From Flavobacterium degerlachei (GTDB lineage Bacteria > Bacteroidota > Bacteroidia > Flavobacteriales > Flavobacteriaceae): 64,000 nt of DNA. Made by a program: the position numbers and the translations under genes. Shown here piece by piece: positions 16,717-26,929 of this stretch. Location of the stretch: contig NZ_FNMV01000009.1 in the NCBI RefSeq assembly GCF_900106645.1, forward strand, positions 1 through 64,000, in the 5' to 3' direction. The notes beneath the pieces are model-generated. The model worked only from the letters and a program-made list of their open reading frames with translations, was not told the DNA's origin and did no database searches. Position 1 is the first letter of the stretch. Each line of letters begins with the position of its first letter.

Positions 16717-16735
16717 CCCTCTCCATAAGAGAGGG
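16717..16735. repeat. Short hairpin between topA and the arginase-fold gene
   Basis: CCCTCTC (16717-16723) pairs with GAGAGGG (16729-16735). The surrounding CTCTCCCCATCCCTCTCC sequence has no T run on the minus strand, so it is more like a small dispersed repeat than a terminator. Confidence 0.4.
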
Positions 16736-16756
16736 AGACGAAACGGGAATTAGTTA

Positions 16757-19288
16757 TTATTTCTTTTTAGTTACGGCCTTTTTTACTGCTGTTTTCTTAG
16801 CTACTGCCTTTTTAGCTGGTGCTTTTTTAGCGGCAGTTTTTTTAGCTGGCGTCTTTTTAGCAATCATTTCCTGAACTTCTTCCAAGGTCAACTTTGTTGC
16901 ATCAACCTCTTTACCCAGTTCAATTTTAATTTTTCCTTTGGTAATAACAGAACGACCCCAACGCGCTTTTTCAACTAAAATCCCCTCTTCAGTCCAGTTA
17001 TGTAAAACCTTATCAATGTTCTTTTGCAATTTATCTTCAATCAATGTTTCGATATCTGATTGCGATAAATTATCAAAATCATATTTCTTATTTACATTGA
17101 TAAACAATCCGTCCCATTTGATAAATGGACCAAAACGCCCCGTACCTTTCTGCACGCCTTCCCCTTTATATACAGCAATTGGCGCATCAGCGAGTGCTTT
17201 CTCATCAATTAATTCCTGTGCTCTTTTAAAATCTACATCTAAAGGATTTTCTCCTTTTGGCAATGAAACAAAAGCCGCTCCATGACGAATATAAGGACCA
17301 TAACGGCCATTACTAACCTGAACTTCTTCTCCTTTATATTCACCCAAATCTTTAGGAAGCAAGAAAAGATTTAATGCCTCTTCTAAGGTAATAGTTCCAA
17401 TATTTTGGTCTGCCATTAAACTAGCAAATTTCTTCTCTTCATCATCTGCTTCACCAATTTGAGCCATTGGACCAAATTTCCCTAAACGTACAGAAACTTG
17501 CTTTTCAGTTTTAGGATCTTTCCCTAAAATCCTTTCCCCACTTTCTCTTTCGGCATTCGCTTCAACATCTTTCACTATAGGGTGAAATTTATCGTAAAAC
17601 TCTTTCATCATCACTGCCCAGTCGACATTACCTTCGGCTATTTCATCAAAATCCTGCTCCACTTTTGCGGTGAAATTATAATCCAATATATTCCCAAAAT
17701 TCTTCACCAAAAAATCAGTTACGATCGTCCCGATATCCGTTGGCACTAATTTTCCTTTATCTGAACCAGTATTTTCTTTCAATTCCTTTTCATCCAGTTT
17801 CCCAGCTTGTAAAGTTAATTGCGTATATTTTCTTTCTTGTCCGTCAAGATTTCCTTTCTCCACGTAATTTCTATTGATAATGGTAGAAATTGTTGGCGCA
17901 TAAGTTGATGGACGACCAATTCCTAACTCTTCCAATTTCTTAACTAAAGAAGCTTCAGTATAGCGTGCTGGCGGTCTAGAATATCTTTCGGTGGCAGTAA
18001 TATAATTGTTTTGTAATTTTTCGTTGACTTTCATAGCAGGCAACATTCCTTCCTGCTCCTCTTCATCGTCATCATGCCCTTCAAGATACACTTTCAAGAA
18101 ACCTTCAAAAAGCAACACTTCACCGGAAGCAGTAAATAACTCGCTGTGATTATTAGCCTCAATTTTGACATTTGTTCTTTCTAATTGCGCATCACTCATT
18201 TGCGAAGCCAAGGTTCTTTTCCAAATCAAGTCGTACAAACGCGCTTGATCTCTATCGATATTCACAGTATGTCGAGACATATCAGTTGGACGGATGGCCT
18301 CATGCGCTTCCTGTGCTCCTTTACTTTTATTTACAAAAGTTCGAGGTTTCGAAAATTCCTTTCCATAAGACTTGATGATTTCAGCCTGAGCAGCATCCAT
18401 CGCGTCTTTAGAAAGATTAACACTATCCGTTCTCATATAGGTTATCAATCCAGCCTCGTATAACCGTTGCGCCAGTTGCATGGTAATTCCAACAGGTAAA
18501 TACAGTTTACGTGCCGCCTCTTGTTGTAAAGTGGAAGTTGTAAACGGACCAGTTGGTGATTTTTTGGTTGGTTTCGTTTCTAAATCCGAAACCTTATAGT
18601 TAGAACCAACATTTTTATTTAAGAAATCTTCAGCTTCTTTTTTAGTGCTGAAATTTTTTGGAATTTTTGCTTTGAAAGATTTCCCAGCTTCATTAGTGAA
18701 TTCAGCTACAACAGAATAACTTGCAATAGCATTAAAATTCTGGATTTCGCGTTCTCGCTCTACAATCAAACGAACAGAAACCGACTGTACACGTCCAGCC
18801 GACAATCCTCCTTTAATTTTCCTCCATAATACAGGAGACAACTCATAACCCACTAATCTATCAAGTACTCGTCTTGCTTGTTGTGCGTTTACTAAATTAT
18901 AGTCAATTTCACGTGGATTATCTATTGCTTTTAAAATAGCACTTTTTGTAATTTCGTGAAAAACAATTCGTTTTGTTTTCTCCTTATCAAGTTTTAGTTC
19001 CTCTGATAAATGCCAAGAAATAGCCTCACCCTCGCGATCCTCATCACTTGCTAACCAAACCATGTCTGCTTTTTTAGCCAAACCTTTCAATTTAGTTACT
19101 AAAGCTTTCTTATCGGATGAAACTTCGTATTTAGGTTTAAAACCATTCTCTACATCTACACCTATCTCTTTGGAAGGCAAGTCGGCAATATGCCCATAAC
19201 TTGACTCTACTTGAAAATCACTTCCTAAAAATTTCTCGATTGTTTTTGCCTTTGCAGGGGACTCAACTATAACTAAATTCTTTGCCAT
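16757..19288 (-). CDS. topA: DNA topoisomerase I (type IA)
   Basis: TopA relaxes negative supercoils by transient single-strand breakage. The Toprim domain starts at KNLVIVESPAKAKTIEKFLG, with acidic residues in SDEDREGEAI. The nucleophilic Tyr lies in GLITYMRTDSVNLS, and RPSTYAPTISTIINR is a second conserved block. The C-terminal half has glycine-rich topo C-terminal repeats (RFGPFIKWDG-like) and no four-Cys zinc fingers. The last 33 or so residues form a Lys/Ala/Pro-rich histone H1-like tail. The frame is open to 19309, but MAKNLVIVES (ATG 19288) is the standard start, and a promoter element lies at 19307-19314. Confidence 0.95.
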   Translation of the reverse strand: MAKNLVIVESPAKAKTIEKFLGSDFQVESSYGHIADLPSKEIGVDVENGFKPKYEVSSDKKALVTKLKGLAKKADMVWLASDEDREGEAISWHLSEELKLDKEKTKRIVFHEITKSAILKAIDNPREIDYNLVNAQQARRVLDRLVGYELSPVLWRKIKGGLSAGRVQSVSVRLIVEREREIQNFNAIASYSVVAEFTNEAGKSFKAKIPKNFSTKKEAEDFLNKNVGSNYKVSDLETKPTKKSPTGPFTTSTLQQEAARKLYLPVGITMQLAQRLYEAGLITYMRTDSVNLSKDAMDAAQAEIIKSYGKEFSKPRTFVNKSKGAQEAHEAIRPTDMSRHTVNIDRDQARLYDLIWKRTLASQMSDAQLERTNVKIEANNHSELFTASGEVLLFEGFLKVYLEGHDDDEEEQEGMLPAMKVNEKLQNNYITATERYSRPPARYTEASLVKKLEELGIGRPSTYAPTISTIINRNYVEKGNLDGQERKYTQLTLQAGKLDEKELKENTGSDKGKLVPTDIGTIVTDFLVKNFGNILDYNFTAKVEQDFDEIAEGNVDWAVMMKEFYDKFHPIVKDVEANAERESGERILGKDPKTEKQVSVRLGKFGPMAQIGEADDEEKKFASLMADQNIGTITLEEALNLFLLPKDLGEYKGEEVQVSNGRYGPYIRHGAAFVSLPKGENPLDVDFKRAQELIDEKALADAPIAVYKGEGVQKGTGRFGPFIKWDGLFINVNKKYDFDNLSQSDIETLIEDKLQKNIDKVLHNWTEEGILVEKARWGRSVITKGKIKIELGKEVDATKLTLEEVQEMIAKKTPAKKTAAKKAPAKKAVAKKTAVKKAVTKKK

Positions 19289-19306
19289 TGCTCTATTTTT
19301 CTGAGA

Positions 19307-19314
19307 CAAAAGTA
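19307..19314 (-). promoter_or_regulatory. -7 element (TACTTTTG) for topA
   Basis: The minus strand reads TACTTTTG about 18 bases before the chosen ATG. A start further upstream would lie inside this element. Confidence 0.5.
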
Positions 19315-19463
19315 GAAGTTTTTTTTAAATATTGGGCTTTCGAAAATTTTAAAAATATTTTTCATCCGAAAAACAACCCATAAAACCTTAACCAACAGCA
19401 TTCCTTAAAACTTATTAAAAATCTTCTATTCTCAACTTGTACCTATATATTAAGGTATAAGAA

Positions 19464-20237
19464 TCACCCTTTTCCTGCAACAACTACATCAATACCCAGC
19501 TCTTCTAATTTCGCTTTCGTTTCGTTATCGATTCCGCTATCAGTAATCAAAACATCAATTTTGTTTAGATTACATATTTTACCAAATCCTCTAATGTTCA
19601 TTTTTGTCGAATCAGCCAATACAATTACCTTCTCTGCAACATCGATCATTGCCTTATTTAGATGTGCTTCCAGCGCATTCGATGTGCTTAAGCCAAATTC
19701 TAAATGAATTCCATCTGTACCCAAAAACAACTTATTACAAGAAAATTGACCTAGAATCGACTCTGCGATAGGACCAACAGCCGAAGTTGAACTGTTTCGA
19801 ATATCTCCACCTAATTGAATCGTATCAATACTTGGTTCTTTACAAAGCTCTAACGAAACTTTTAACGATGGCGTAAGTACTGTTAACTTCTGAAAACCCT
19901 TAATAATTCGGGACAAATAATGAATATTAGAACCCGAACCTAATATAATATAATCGTTATCACTTATATATTTCAATGCTTCTTCGGCGATTTGCTTTTT
20001 CTGCGCTACCTGCAATGCTTCCTTATCACTTATATCCCTTTCAAACGCATAAATAGGTTGCTTACTAGCTCCGCCATGCGTACGATGCAAAAGCTTTTTA
20101 TTCTCTAAAAAGTTCAAGTCCTTTCGTATGGTTACGGTTGAAACATTATGTGTTTCGCACAAATCAACCACAGTCACATATCCTTTTTGATCTAATTCTT
20201 TAAGTATATCCTCTTGTCTTCTATTGATTATGGTCAT
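19464..20237 (-). CDS. DeoR family transcriptional regulator, probably GlpR-like
   Basis: This is a 257-residue repressor-type protein. The N-terminal DeoR HTH contains RQEDILKELDQKGYVTVVDL and STVTIRKDLNFLENKKLLHRTHGG, the family signature. The C-terminal DeoRC sensor domain, related to ribose-5-phosphate isomerase, binds sugar phosphates; it includes LGSGSNIHYLSRII, LTPSLKVSLEL and LFLGTDGIHLEFGLST. The gene is divergent from glpD-glpK-glpF, so control of glycerol use by glycerol-3-phosphate or a related ligand is likely but inferred. An AGGAG ribosome binding site is present upstream of the ATG at 20237, which is unusual in this phylum. Confidence 0.85.
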   Translation of the reverse strand: MTIINRRQEDILKELDQKGYVTVVDLCETHNVSTVTIRKDLNFLENKKLLHRTHGGASKQPIYAFERDISDKEALQVAQKKQIAEEALKYISDNDYIILGSGSNIHYLSRIIKGFQKLTVLTPSLKVSLELCKEPSIDTIQLGGDIRNSSTSAVGPIAESILGQFSCNKLFLGTDGIHLEFGLSTSNALEAHLNKAMIDVAEKVIVLADSTKMNIRGFGKICNLNKIDVLITDSGIDNETKAKLEELGIDVVVAGKG

Positions 20238-20335
20238 TATATCTCCTATTATTTAATATTGGTTTTTTTAAAGATACAAAAATAAAATACACAAATAAAT
20301 ATCATTTTATTTAATTTAGTTTCGTTTAATTTCAT

Positions 20336-20358
20336 TATGTTTGCTATTCGAAAGCAAA
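20336..20358 (+). promoter_or_regulatory. glpD promoter with overlapping candidate operator
   Basis: TATGTTTG (20336-20343) matches the -7 consensus. It overlaps an inverted repeat, TTTGCT (20340-20345) and AGCAAA (20353-20358), with TTCGAA in the middle. A repressor bound here would cover the -7 element and start site. Confidence 0.5.
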
Positions 20359-20389
20359 TAAAGCTTTAAAACATCAAATACTACACATA

Positions 20390-21973
20390 ATGAAACTACC
20401 TGAACAATTAAAAAAACTAAAACAAACTCCAGAATGGGACGTAATCATCATTGGTGGAGGAGCTAGCGGTCTTGGTACTGCACTTGACTCCGCCAGCAGA
20501 GGGTATAAAACTATTTTAGTTGAAGCAGTAGATTTCGCAAAAGGAACCTCAAGCAGAAGCACTAAATTAGTTCATGGAGGCGTACGCTATCTAGAACAAG
20601 GTGACATATCCCTTGTTAGAGAAGCACTTAAAGAAAGAGGTTTAATGGCACAAAACGCGGGGCATCTTGTAAAAAATCAATCTTTCGTAATACCTAACTA
20701 CAATTGGTGGGGAGGCTACTTTTACACTATTGGACTAACAATTTATGATATGTTAGCAGGTAAATTAAGCTTGGGTAAATCTAAATATATTTCAAAGAAA
20801 AAAACAATTGAGCTACTCCCTACTGTTGAGCAAAAAGGATTAGTTAGCGGTGTTATTTATCAAGACGGTCAATTTGACGATTCGCGTTTAGCGATTAATT
20901 TAGCTCAGACCGCAGTAGAAAATGGCGCTTGCCTCTTAAACTACACTAAGGTATTAAACCTCTTAAAAGACTCTAACAATCAGGTAACTGGTGTTCAGGT
21001 AAAAAATCAAGAAACTGGAGAGTTACATGACTTAAAAGGAAAAGCTATCATAAATGCAACTGGTGTTTTCACCAATTCGATAATGAAACTAAACGATACC
21101 GTGTACAAAAAATACATTGTTCCGAGTCAAGGAATTCATCTAGTTTTTGATAAATCTTTTTTACCAAGTGACCATGCATTAATGATTCCTAAAACAAGCG
21201 ATGGAAGAGTTTTATTTGCTGTGCCATGGCATGATAAAATTGTTGTAGGAACTACAGACACTTTAATTAAAAGTCACAGTTTAGAACCAATCGCATTAGA
21301 AAAAGAAATCGAATTCGTTTTAGAAACTGCTCAAAGGTTCTTAGCTAAAAAACCTACCCGAAATGATGTACTTTCTGTTTTTGCAGGATTAAGACCACTT
21401 GCCGCACCGGAAAAAGAAGGCAAAAGCACTAAAGAAGTATCCAGAAGTCACAAAATAATTGTTTCCGAAACTGGATTAATTACAATAACTGGAGGTAAAT
21501 GGACTACTTATAGAAAAATTGCAGAGGATATTATTGACAAAGCAATTGAAGTTCGCCATCTTCCTAAAAAAGAATGCAAAACGGAACACATATCCATTCA
21601 CGGAAACATCAAAACAAGTACTACTGATCGTGAAAACCACCTATATATATACGGAACTGACATTCCAAAAATACTAGAACTACAAATTCAAGAACCTGAA
21701 TTAAAAGAAAAGTTACATCCAGATTACGACTATACGATGGCCGAAGTTGCCTGGGCTATACGACATGAAATGGCAAGAACAATTGACGATATTCTATCTA
21801 GAAGAGTGCGCCTCTTGTTCTTAGATGCTCGTGCCGCCATTGCAGTTTCAGATAAAGTAGCAAAATTACTTGCTAAAGAACTTGGACACGATGAAGCCTG
21901 GGCAGAAAATCAAACAGCCCAATTTAAAAAACTTGCCGACGGATTTCTATTAACAGAATTTAGATCAAATTAA
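20390..21973 (+). CDS. glpD: Glycerol-3-phosphate dehydrogenase (FAD, aerobic type)
   Basis: GlpD oxidises sn-glycerol-3-phosphate to dihydroxyacetone phosphate at the inner membrane and passes electrons to quinone. The FAD-binding motif IIIGGGASGLGTALDSASRG is near residue 18, followed by the family signature GTSSRSTKLVHGGVRYLE. A substrate-binding part contains FAGLRPLAAPEK and ITGGKWTTYRKIAED, and the C-terminal helical domain contains MAEVAWAIRHEMARTIDDILSRR. The length of 527 residues is normal for GlpD. It is the first gene of a glp operon; glpK starts 22 bases later. Confidence 0.95.
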   Translation: MKLPEQLKKLKQTPEWDVIIIGGGASGLGTALDSASRGYKTILVEAVDFAKGTSSRSTKLVHGGVRYLEQGDISLVREALKERGLMAQNAGHLVKNQSFVIPNYNWWGGYFYTIGLTIYDMLAGKLSLGKSKYISKKKTIELLPTVEQKGLVSGVIYQDGQFDDSRLAINLAQTAVENGACLLNYTKVLNLLKDSNNQVTGVQVKNQETGELHDLKGKAIINATGVFTNSIMKLNDTVYKKYIVPSQGIHLVFDKSFLPSDHALMIPKTSDGRVLFAVPWHDKIVVGTTDTLIKSHSLEPIALEKEIEFVLETAQRFLAKKPTRNDVLSVFAGLRPLAAPEKEGKSTKEVSRSHKIIVSETGLITITGGKWTTYRKIAEDIIDKAIEVRHLPKKECKTEHISIHGNIKTSTTDRENHLYIYGTDIPKILELQIQEPELKEKLHPDYDYTMAEVAWAIRHEMARTIDDILSRRVRLLFLDARAAIAVSDKVAKLLAKELGHDEAWAENQTAQFKKLADGFLLTEFRSN

Positions 21974-21977
21974 TTAA

Positions 21978-23492
<1,515 letters not shown>

Positions 23493-23518
23493 TTGTAAAT
23501 TATAAAAAACACTAGAAG

Positions 23519-24247
23519 ATGACCCCATTTATAGCAGAAATTGTTGGTACAATGCTAATGATTTTATTAGGCAACGGAGTAGTTGCAAACGTAGTACTTA
23601 AAGGTACTAAAGGAAACAATTCAGGATGGATTGTAATTACTACAGCTTGGGCATTTGCCGTGTTTGTAGGTGTAGTTGTAGCAGGCCCCGTAAGTGGCGC
23701 GCATTTAAACCCCATAGTTACACTAGGACTAGCACTTGTAGGTAAATTTGCTTGGAACCAAGTAGCAACTTATGTTGTCGCGCAAATAATTGGAGCGATG
23801 TTAGGCGCTTTCTTAGTTTGGTTATCCCACAAAGATCATTTTACCGCCACTGAAGATGAAGCTGGAAAATTAGCTTGCTTTAGTACAGGTCCAGCAATCA
23901 GAAATTACTCTTCTAATCTAATCAGCGAAATCATAGGAACTTTCACACTAATTTTTGTGATTTTTTATCTGTCAGGTCCAGATTTAAGTATTGCAGCCGC
24001 TACTGATGCCAAAATTGGATTAGGTTCAATAGGTGCTCTACCAGTTGCAATACTAGTATGGGCAATTGGACTGAGCTTAGGTGGCACAACTGGCTACGCT
24101 ATCAATCCAGCTAGAGATTTAGGTCCAAGAATCGTACATTCCCTACTTCTAAAAGGGAACAGCGACTGGAGCTATGCTTGGGTTCCTATTGTAGGTCCAA
24201 TCATAGGATCAAGCTTAGCCGCATTGTGTTTTTTACTACTTAGCTAA
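23519..24247 (+). CDS. glpF: Glycerol uptake facilitator (MIP/aquaporin family)
   Basis: GlpF is an inner-membrane channel that lets glycerol diffuse in. Six membrane helices and two half-helices are predicted. The second pore motif is the usual GYAINPARDLGPR, with the selectivity-filter Arg, while the first reads SGAHLNPIVTLG (N64-P65-I66), replacing the Ala of NPA with Ile. The residue W44 in TTAWAFAV fits the aquaglyceroporin filter. The length of 242 residues is somewhat shorter than E. coli GlpF (281). Its place in a glp operon supports glycerol transport. Confidence 0.93.
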   Translation: MTPFIAEIVGTMLMILLGNGVVANVVLKGTKGNNSGWIVITTAWAFAVFVGVVVAGPVSGAHLNPIVTLGLALVGKFAWNQVATYVVAQIIGAMLGAFLVWLSHKDHFTATEDEAGKLACFSTGPAIRNYSSNLISEIIGTFTLIFVIFYLSGPDLSIAAATDAKIGLGSIGALPVAILVWAIGLSLGGTTGYAINPARDLGPRIVHSLLLKGNSDWSYAWVPIVGPIIGSSLAALCFLLLS

Positions 24248-24272
24248 CCTCCTTCTTAACCAAATAATCAAA

Positions 24273-25064
24273 ATGAAGATAATAATAATTGCCGCTGTAA
24301 TTTCACTTACAGGGTTAGCTGGACACGCCCAAAAAACAACGATTTCAGATACAATAGTAACACCAAAAAAAGAGACTAAAACAACTCGATTAGACTTTAA
24401 CGTAGGTATAGAAACTAGCCATTTATGGAGAGGACTTGTTATCAATGATGGTATGACCGCTACTGGAAACATCCATTACGCCTTAAACGAAAGCCAAACA
24501 TTCAAAGTAGGGATTTGGGGTGGAGCTGGATTTGACGGAAACTACCGTGAAATAAACTACTACGTACAGTACCAAAAAAACAATTTATCTATTGGATTGT
24601 GGGATTTATTCAATACCACTGGAATTGAAACACCAAGAGTATTTAATTATGACAAACTCACTACCACGCATATTATCGATTTAAGAACTTCCTATCGTTT
24701 TCCGGAAGCATTCCCTATTCGAATTGAAGCCGATGTATTACTGTATAGTGGTTTAAATGATCGTGAATTAAGCGACAGCAATGAGTATCGCAGCAGAAAC
24801 TCAACCTATGTTGAATTGAGTTACCCAATTATTAGGAACCAAAAAGTAAATTTGAATGTCTTTTTGGGCGCTGCTTTTCCTATTAATGGAAGAAAACATT
24901 TATTTACCAACAAAATTGGAAGTGATTTTGACATCGTAAACACAGGAATAAAAGTAACAAAAAACATTGAAATTTTTCATTACAAATTGCCTGTCTCCGC
25001 AACAGCAATGTGGAATCCTTCTAATAAAATTGCAAGACTTCAAGTGGACGTAAGCTTATTTTAG
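24273..25064 (+). CDS. Probable outer-membrane beta-barrel protein of the glp operon
   Basis: No family was recognised with certainty. A signal peptide (MKIIIIAAVISLTGLAGHAQ) is followed by alternating hydrophobic strands with aromatic ends, for example LDFNVGIETSHLWRGLVIND, INYYVQYQKNNLSIGLWDLF and a last strand ending ARLQVDVSLF, with Phe as the final residue, typical of Bacteroidota outer-membrane barrels. Being last in the operon after glpF, it may form the outer-membrane route for glycerol, but this is inference. A terminator lies 26 bases downstream. Confidence 0.6.
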   Translation: MKIIIIAAVISLTGLAGHAQKTTISDTIVTPKKETKTTRLDFNVGIETSHLWRGLVINDGMTATGNIHYALNESQTFKVGIWGGAGFDGNYREINYYVQYQKNNLSIGLWDLFNTTGIETPRVFNYDKLTTTHIIDLRTSYRFPEAFPIRIEADVLLYSGLNDRELSDSNEYRSRNSTYVELSYPIIRNQKVNLNVFLGAAFPINGRKHLFTNKIGSDFDIVNTGIKVTKNIEIFHYKLPVSATAMWNPSNKIARLQVDVSLF

Positions 25065-25090
25065 ATATTTAATTGTAATGCGTTTCCCAA

Positions 25091-25123
25091 AACCCTCTCT
25101 TATTTTCAAGAGAGGGTTTTTTT
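25091..25123 (+). terminator. Terminator of the glp operon
   Basis: AACCCTCTCT (25091-25100) pairs with AGAGAGGGTT (25109-25118), followed by T residues. Confidence 0.9.
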
Positions 25124-25138
25124 AACTCTAAAATTACA

Positions 25139-25291
25139 GGCGCTACTTAGCCTGGATTGTAGTGAAAAGCTCGCAACAAAAAAAGCGTAGGTTTCCTGAA
25201 TTATAAAAGCGACTAAAAGAAGCTCTTTATAATACATATGAAACCTTGCTTTTTTTGTGAGAACTTGAAGCGAAAAGCCTGAAATAGCTCC
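25139..25291 (+). repeat. Structured intergenic repeat, copy B (candidate ncRNA)
   Basis: The outer arms GGCGCTA (25139-25145) and TAGCTCC (25285-25291) pair with one mismatch. Inside, GGATTGTAGTGAAAAGC and GAACTTGAAGCGAAAAGCC form opposed arms of the same motif. A long stem (ACAAAAAAAGC with GCTTTTTTTGT and AGGTTTC with GAAACCT) leads to an apical hairpin with AGCGACTAAAAGAAGCTC. The same layout occurs in copies A and C. Confidence 0.75.
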
Positions 25292-25334
25292 TGAAATAAA
25301 AACCAAAAACAATGTTAATTCTTCATCTGACATC

Positions 25335-25366
25335 TTGTCATATTCATACAAATAATTGTACCTTTG
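25335..25366 (+). promoter_or_regulatory. Promoter of miaB
   Basis: TTG (25335-25337), a 21-base spacer and TACCTTTG (25359-25366) match the Bacteroidota promoter consensus. The leader would be about 30 bases. Confidence 0.65.
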
Positions 25367-25400
25367 CAAACTTATTAAAACACACTTTTGAAAGTGACTT

Positions 25401-26846
25401 ATGGAAAAGATTATTGAAGAAAGCAAACAAGGGGAAAGTCTTGTTTTAGAAAATAAACCCGAGAATACAAAAAAACTATTTATAGAAAGCTATGGCTGTG
25501 CGATGAACTTTTCGGACAGTGAGATTGTAGCTTCCATTTTGTCTGGAAACGGATACAATACAACCCAAGTGCTTGAGGAAGCCGATTTAGTTTTGGTAAA
25601 TACCTGTTCGATACGAGACAAAGCTGAACAAACCGTTCGCAAGCGTTTAGAGAAATACAATGCGGTAAAGCGTATAAATCCAAAAATGAAAGTTGGCGTT
25701 TTAGGCTGTATGGCTGAACGTTTAAAAACTCAGTTTCTGGAGGAAGAGAAAATCGTTGACCTTGTGGTAGGTCCTGATGCTTATAAAGATTTGCCAAACC
25801 TTTTACAAGAAGTTGAGGAAGGTCGAAATGCAATTAATGTGATATTATCGAAAGACGAAACCTATGGAGACATCTCTCCAGTTCGTTTGATGAGCAATGG
25901 AATTACTGCCTTGGTATCGATCACACGTGGTTGCGATAATATGTGTACTTTTTGCGTGGTGCCTTTTACCCGCGGAAGAGAGCGCAGCCGCGAACCGCAA
26001 AGCATCATGAAAGAAATCCAGGATTTATGGGATAAGGGATTTAAGGAAATTACGCTTTTAGGTCAAAATGTTGACAGTTACCTTTGGTATGGTGGTGGTT
26101 TGAAAAAAGATTTCGTCGCTGCAACAGAAATGCAAAAAGCTACTGCTGTAGATTTTGACCAATTATTAGAAATGGTGGCTGTTGGATTTCCGAAAATGCG
26201 CATTCGCTTTTCGACATCTAACCCGCAAGATATGCATGAAAGTGTGTTACATGTAATCGCTAAACATAATAACATCTGTAAACACATTCACTTACCCGTA
26301 CAATCAGGAAGCAACAGAATTCTGAAGGAAATGAATCGTTTGCATACCCGTGAAGAATACATGACTTTGATTGATAAAATTAGAGCTATTATTCCAAACG
26401 GATCTATTTCACAAGATATGATTGCTGGTTTTCCTACTGAAACTGAAGAAGACCATAAAGATACTTTGAGTCTAATGGAGTATGTGAAGTATAATTTTGG
26501 TTATATGTATTCGTATTCGGAACGACCGGGAACATTGGCGGGAAGAAAAATGGAAGATGATGTAACGGATGAAACCAAAGCACGAAGATTACAAGAAATT
26601 GTTGACTTGCAACAAAAACATGCTTGGTCACGCTCAGAAGAATTCATTGGTCAAACTGTTGAAGTATTAGTAGAAAAAGTCTCTAAAAAATCAACTGAGG
26701 AATTCTCTGGAAGAAACTCGCAAAGTATCACTGTAGTTTTCCCAAAAGAGAATTATAAAATTGGTGACTTTGTCAATGTAAAAATAACAAGCTGTACAAG
26801 CGGAACCTTAAAAGGGGAAGCAACTGGTTTGAGCGAAATGAATTAA
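25401..26846 (+). CDS. miaB: tRNA-2-methylthio-N6-dimethylallyladenosine synthase
   Basis: MiaB is a radical SAM enzyme that adds a methylthio group to i6A37 in tRNAs. The N-terminal MTTase domain has the three cluster cysteines C33 (YGCAMNFSDSE), C69 (NTCSIRDKAEQ) and C103 (GCMAERL); the radical SAM motif CDNMCTFC supplies C178, C182 and C185. A C-terminal TRAM domain (EVLVEKVSKKS... to the end) binds tRNA. The length of 481 residues is within the usual range. The gene precedes a sigma-54 activator; the spacing of about 80 bases leaves room for a separate promoter. Confidence 0.95.
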   Translation: MEKIIEESKQGESLVLENKPENTKKLFIESYGCAMNFSDSEIVASILSGNGYNTTQVLEEADLVLVNTCSIRDKAEQTVRKRLEKYNAVKRINPKMKVGVLGCMAERLKTQFLEEEKIVDLVVGPDAYKDLPNLLQEVEEGRNAINVILSKDETYGDISPVRLMSNGITALVSITRGCDNMCTFCVVPFTRGRERSREPQSIMKEIQDLWDKGFKEITLLGQNVDSYLWYGGGLKKDFVAATEMQKATAVDFDQLLEMVAVGFPKMRIRFSTSNPQDMHESVLHVIAKHNNICKHIHLPVQSGSNRILKEMNRLHTREEYMTLIDKIRAIIPNGSISQDMIAGFPTETEEDHKDTLSLMEYVKYNFGYMYSYSERPGTLAGRKMEDDVTDETKARRLQEIVDLQQKHAWSRSEEFIGQTVEVLVEKVSKKSTEEFSGRNSQSITVVFPKENYKIGDFVNVKITSCTSGTLKGEATGLSEMN

Positions 26847-26929
26847 GAAGGTTATGATTTAAAAATTAAAATATTCCCAAGGAAGAAATTAATCTTTAAA
26901 CAACACAAACTTTAAAGAAAATATAGAAC

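Larger units (their letters stand above)
25065..25400. other. Intergenic stretch with terminator, structured repeat and miaB promoter
   Basis: The stretch contains, in order, the glp terminator, repeat copy B and the promoter of miaB. Nothing else is seen. Confidence 0.8.
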
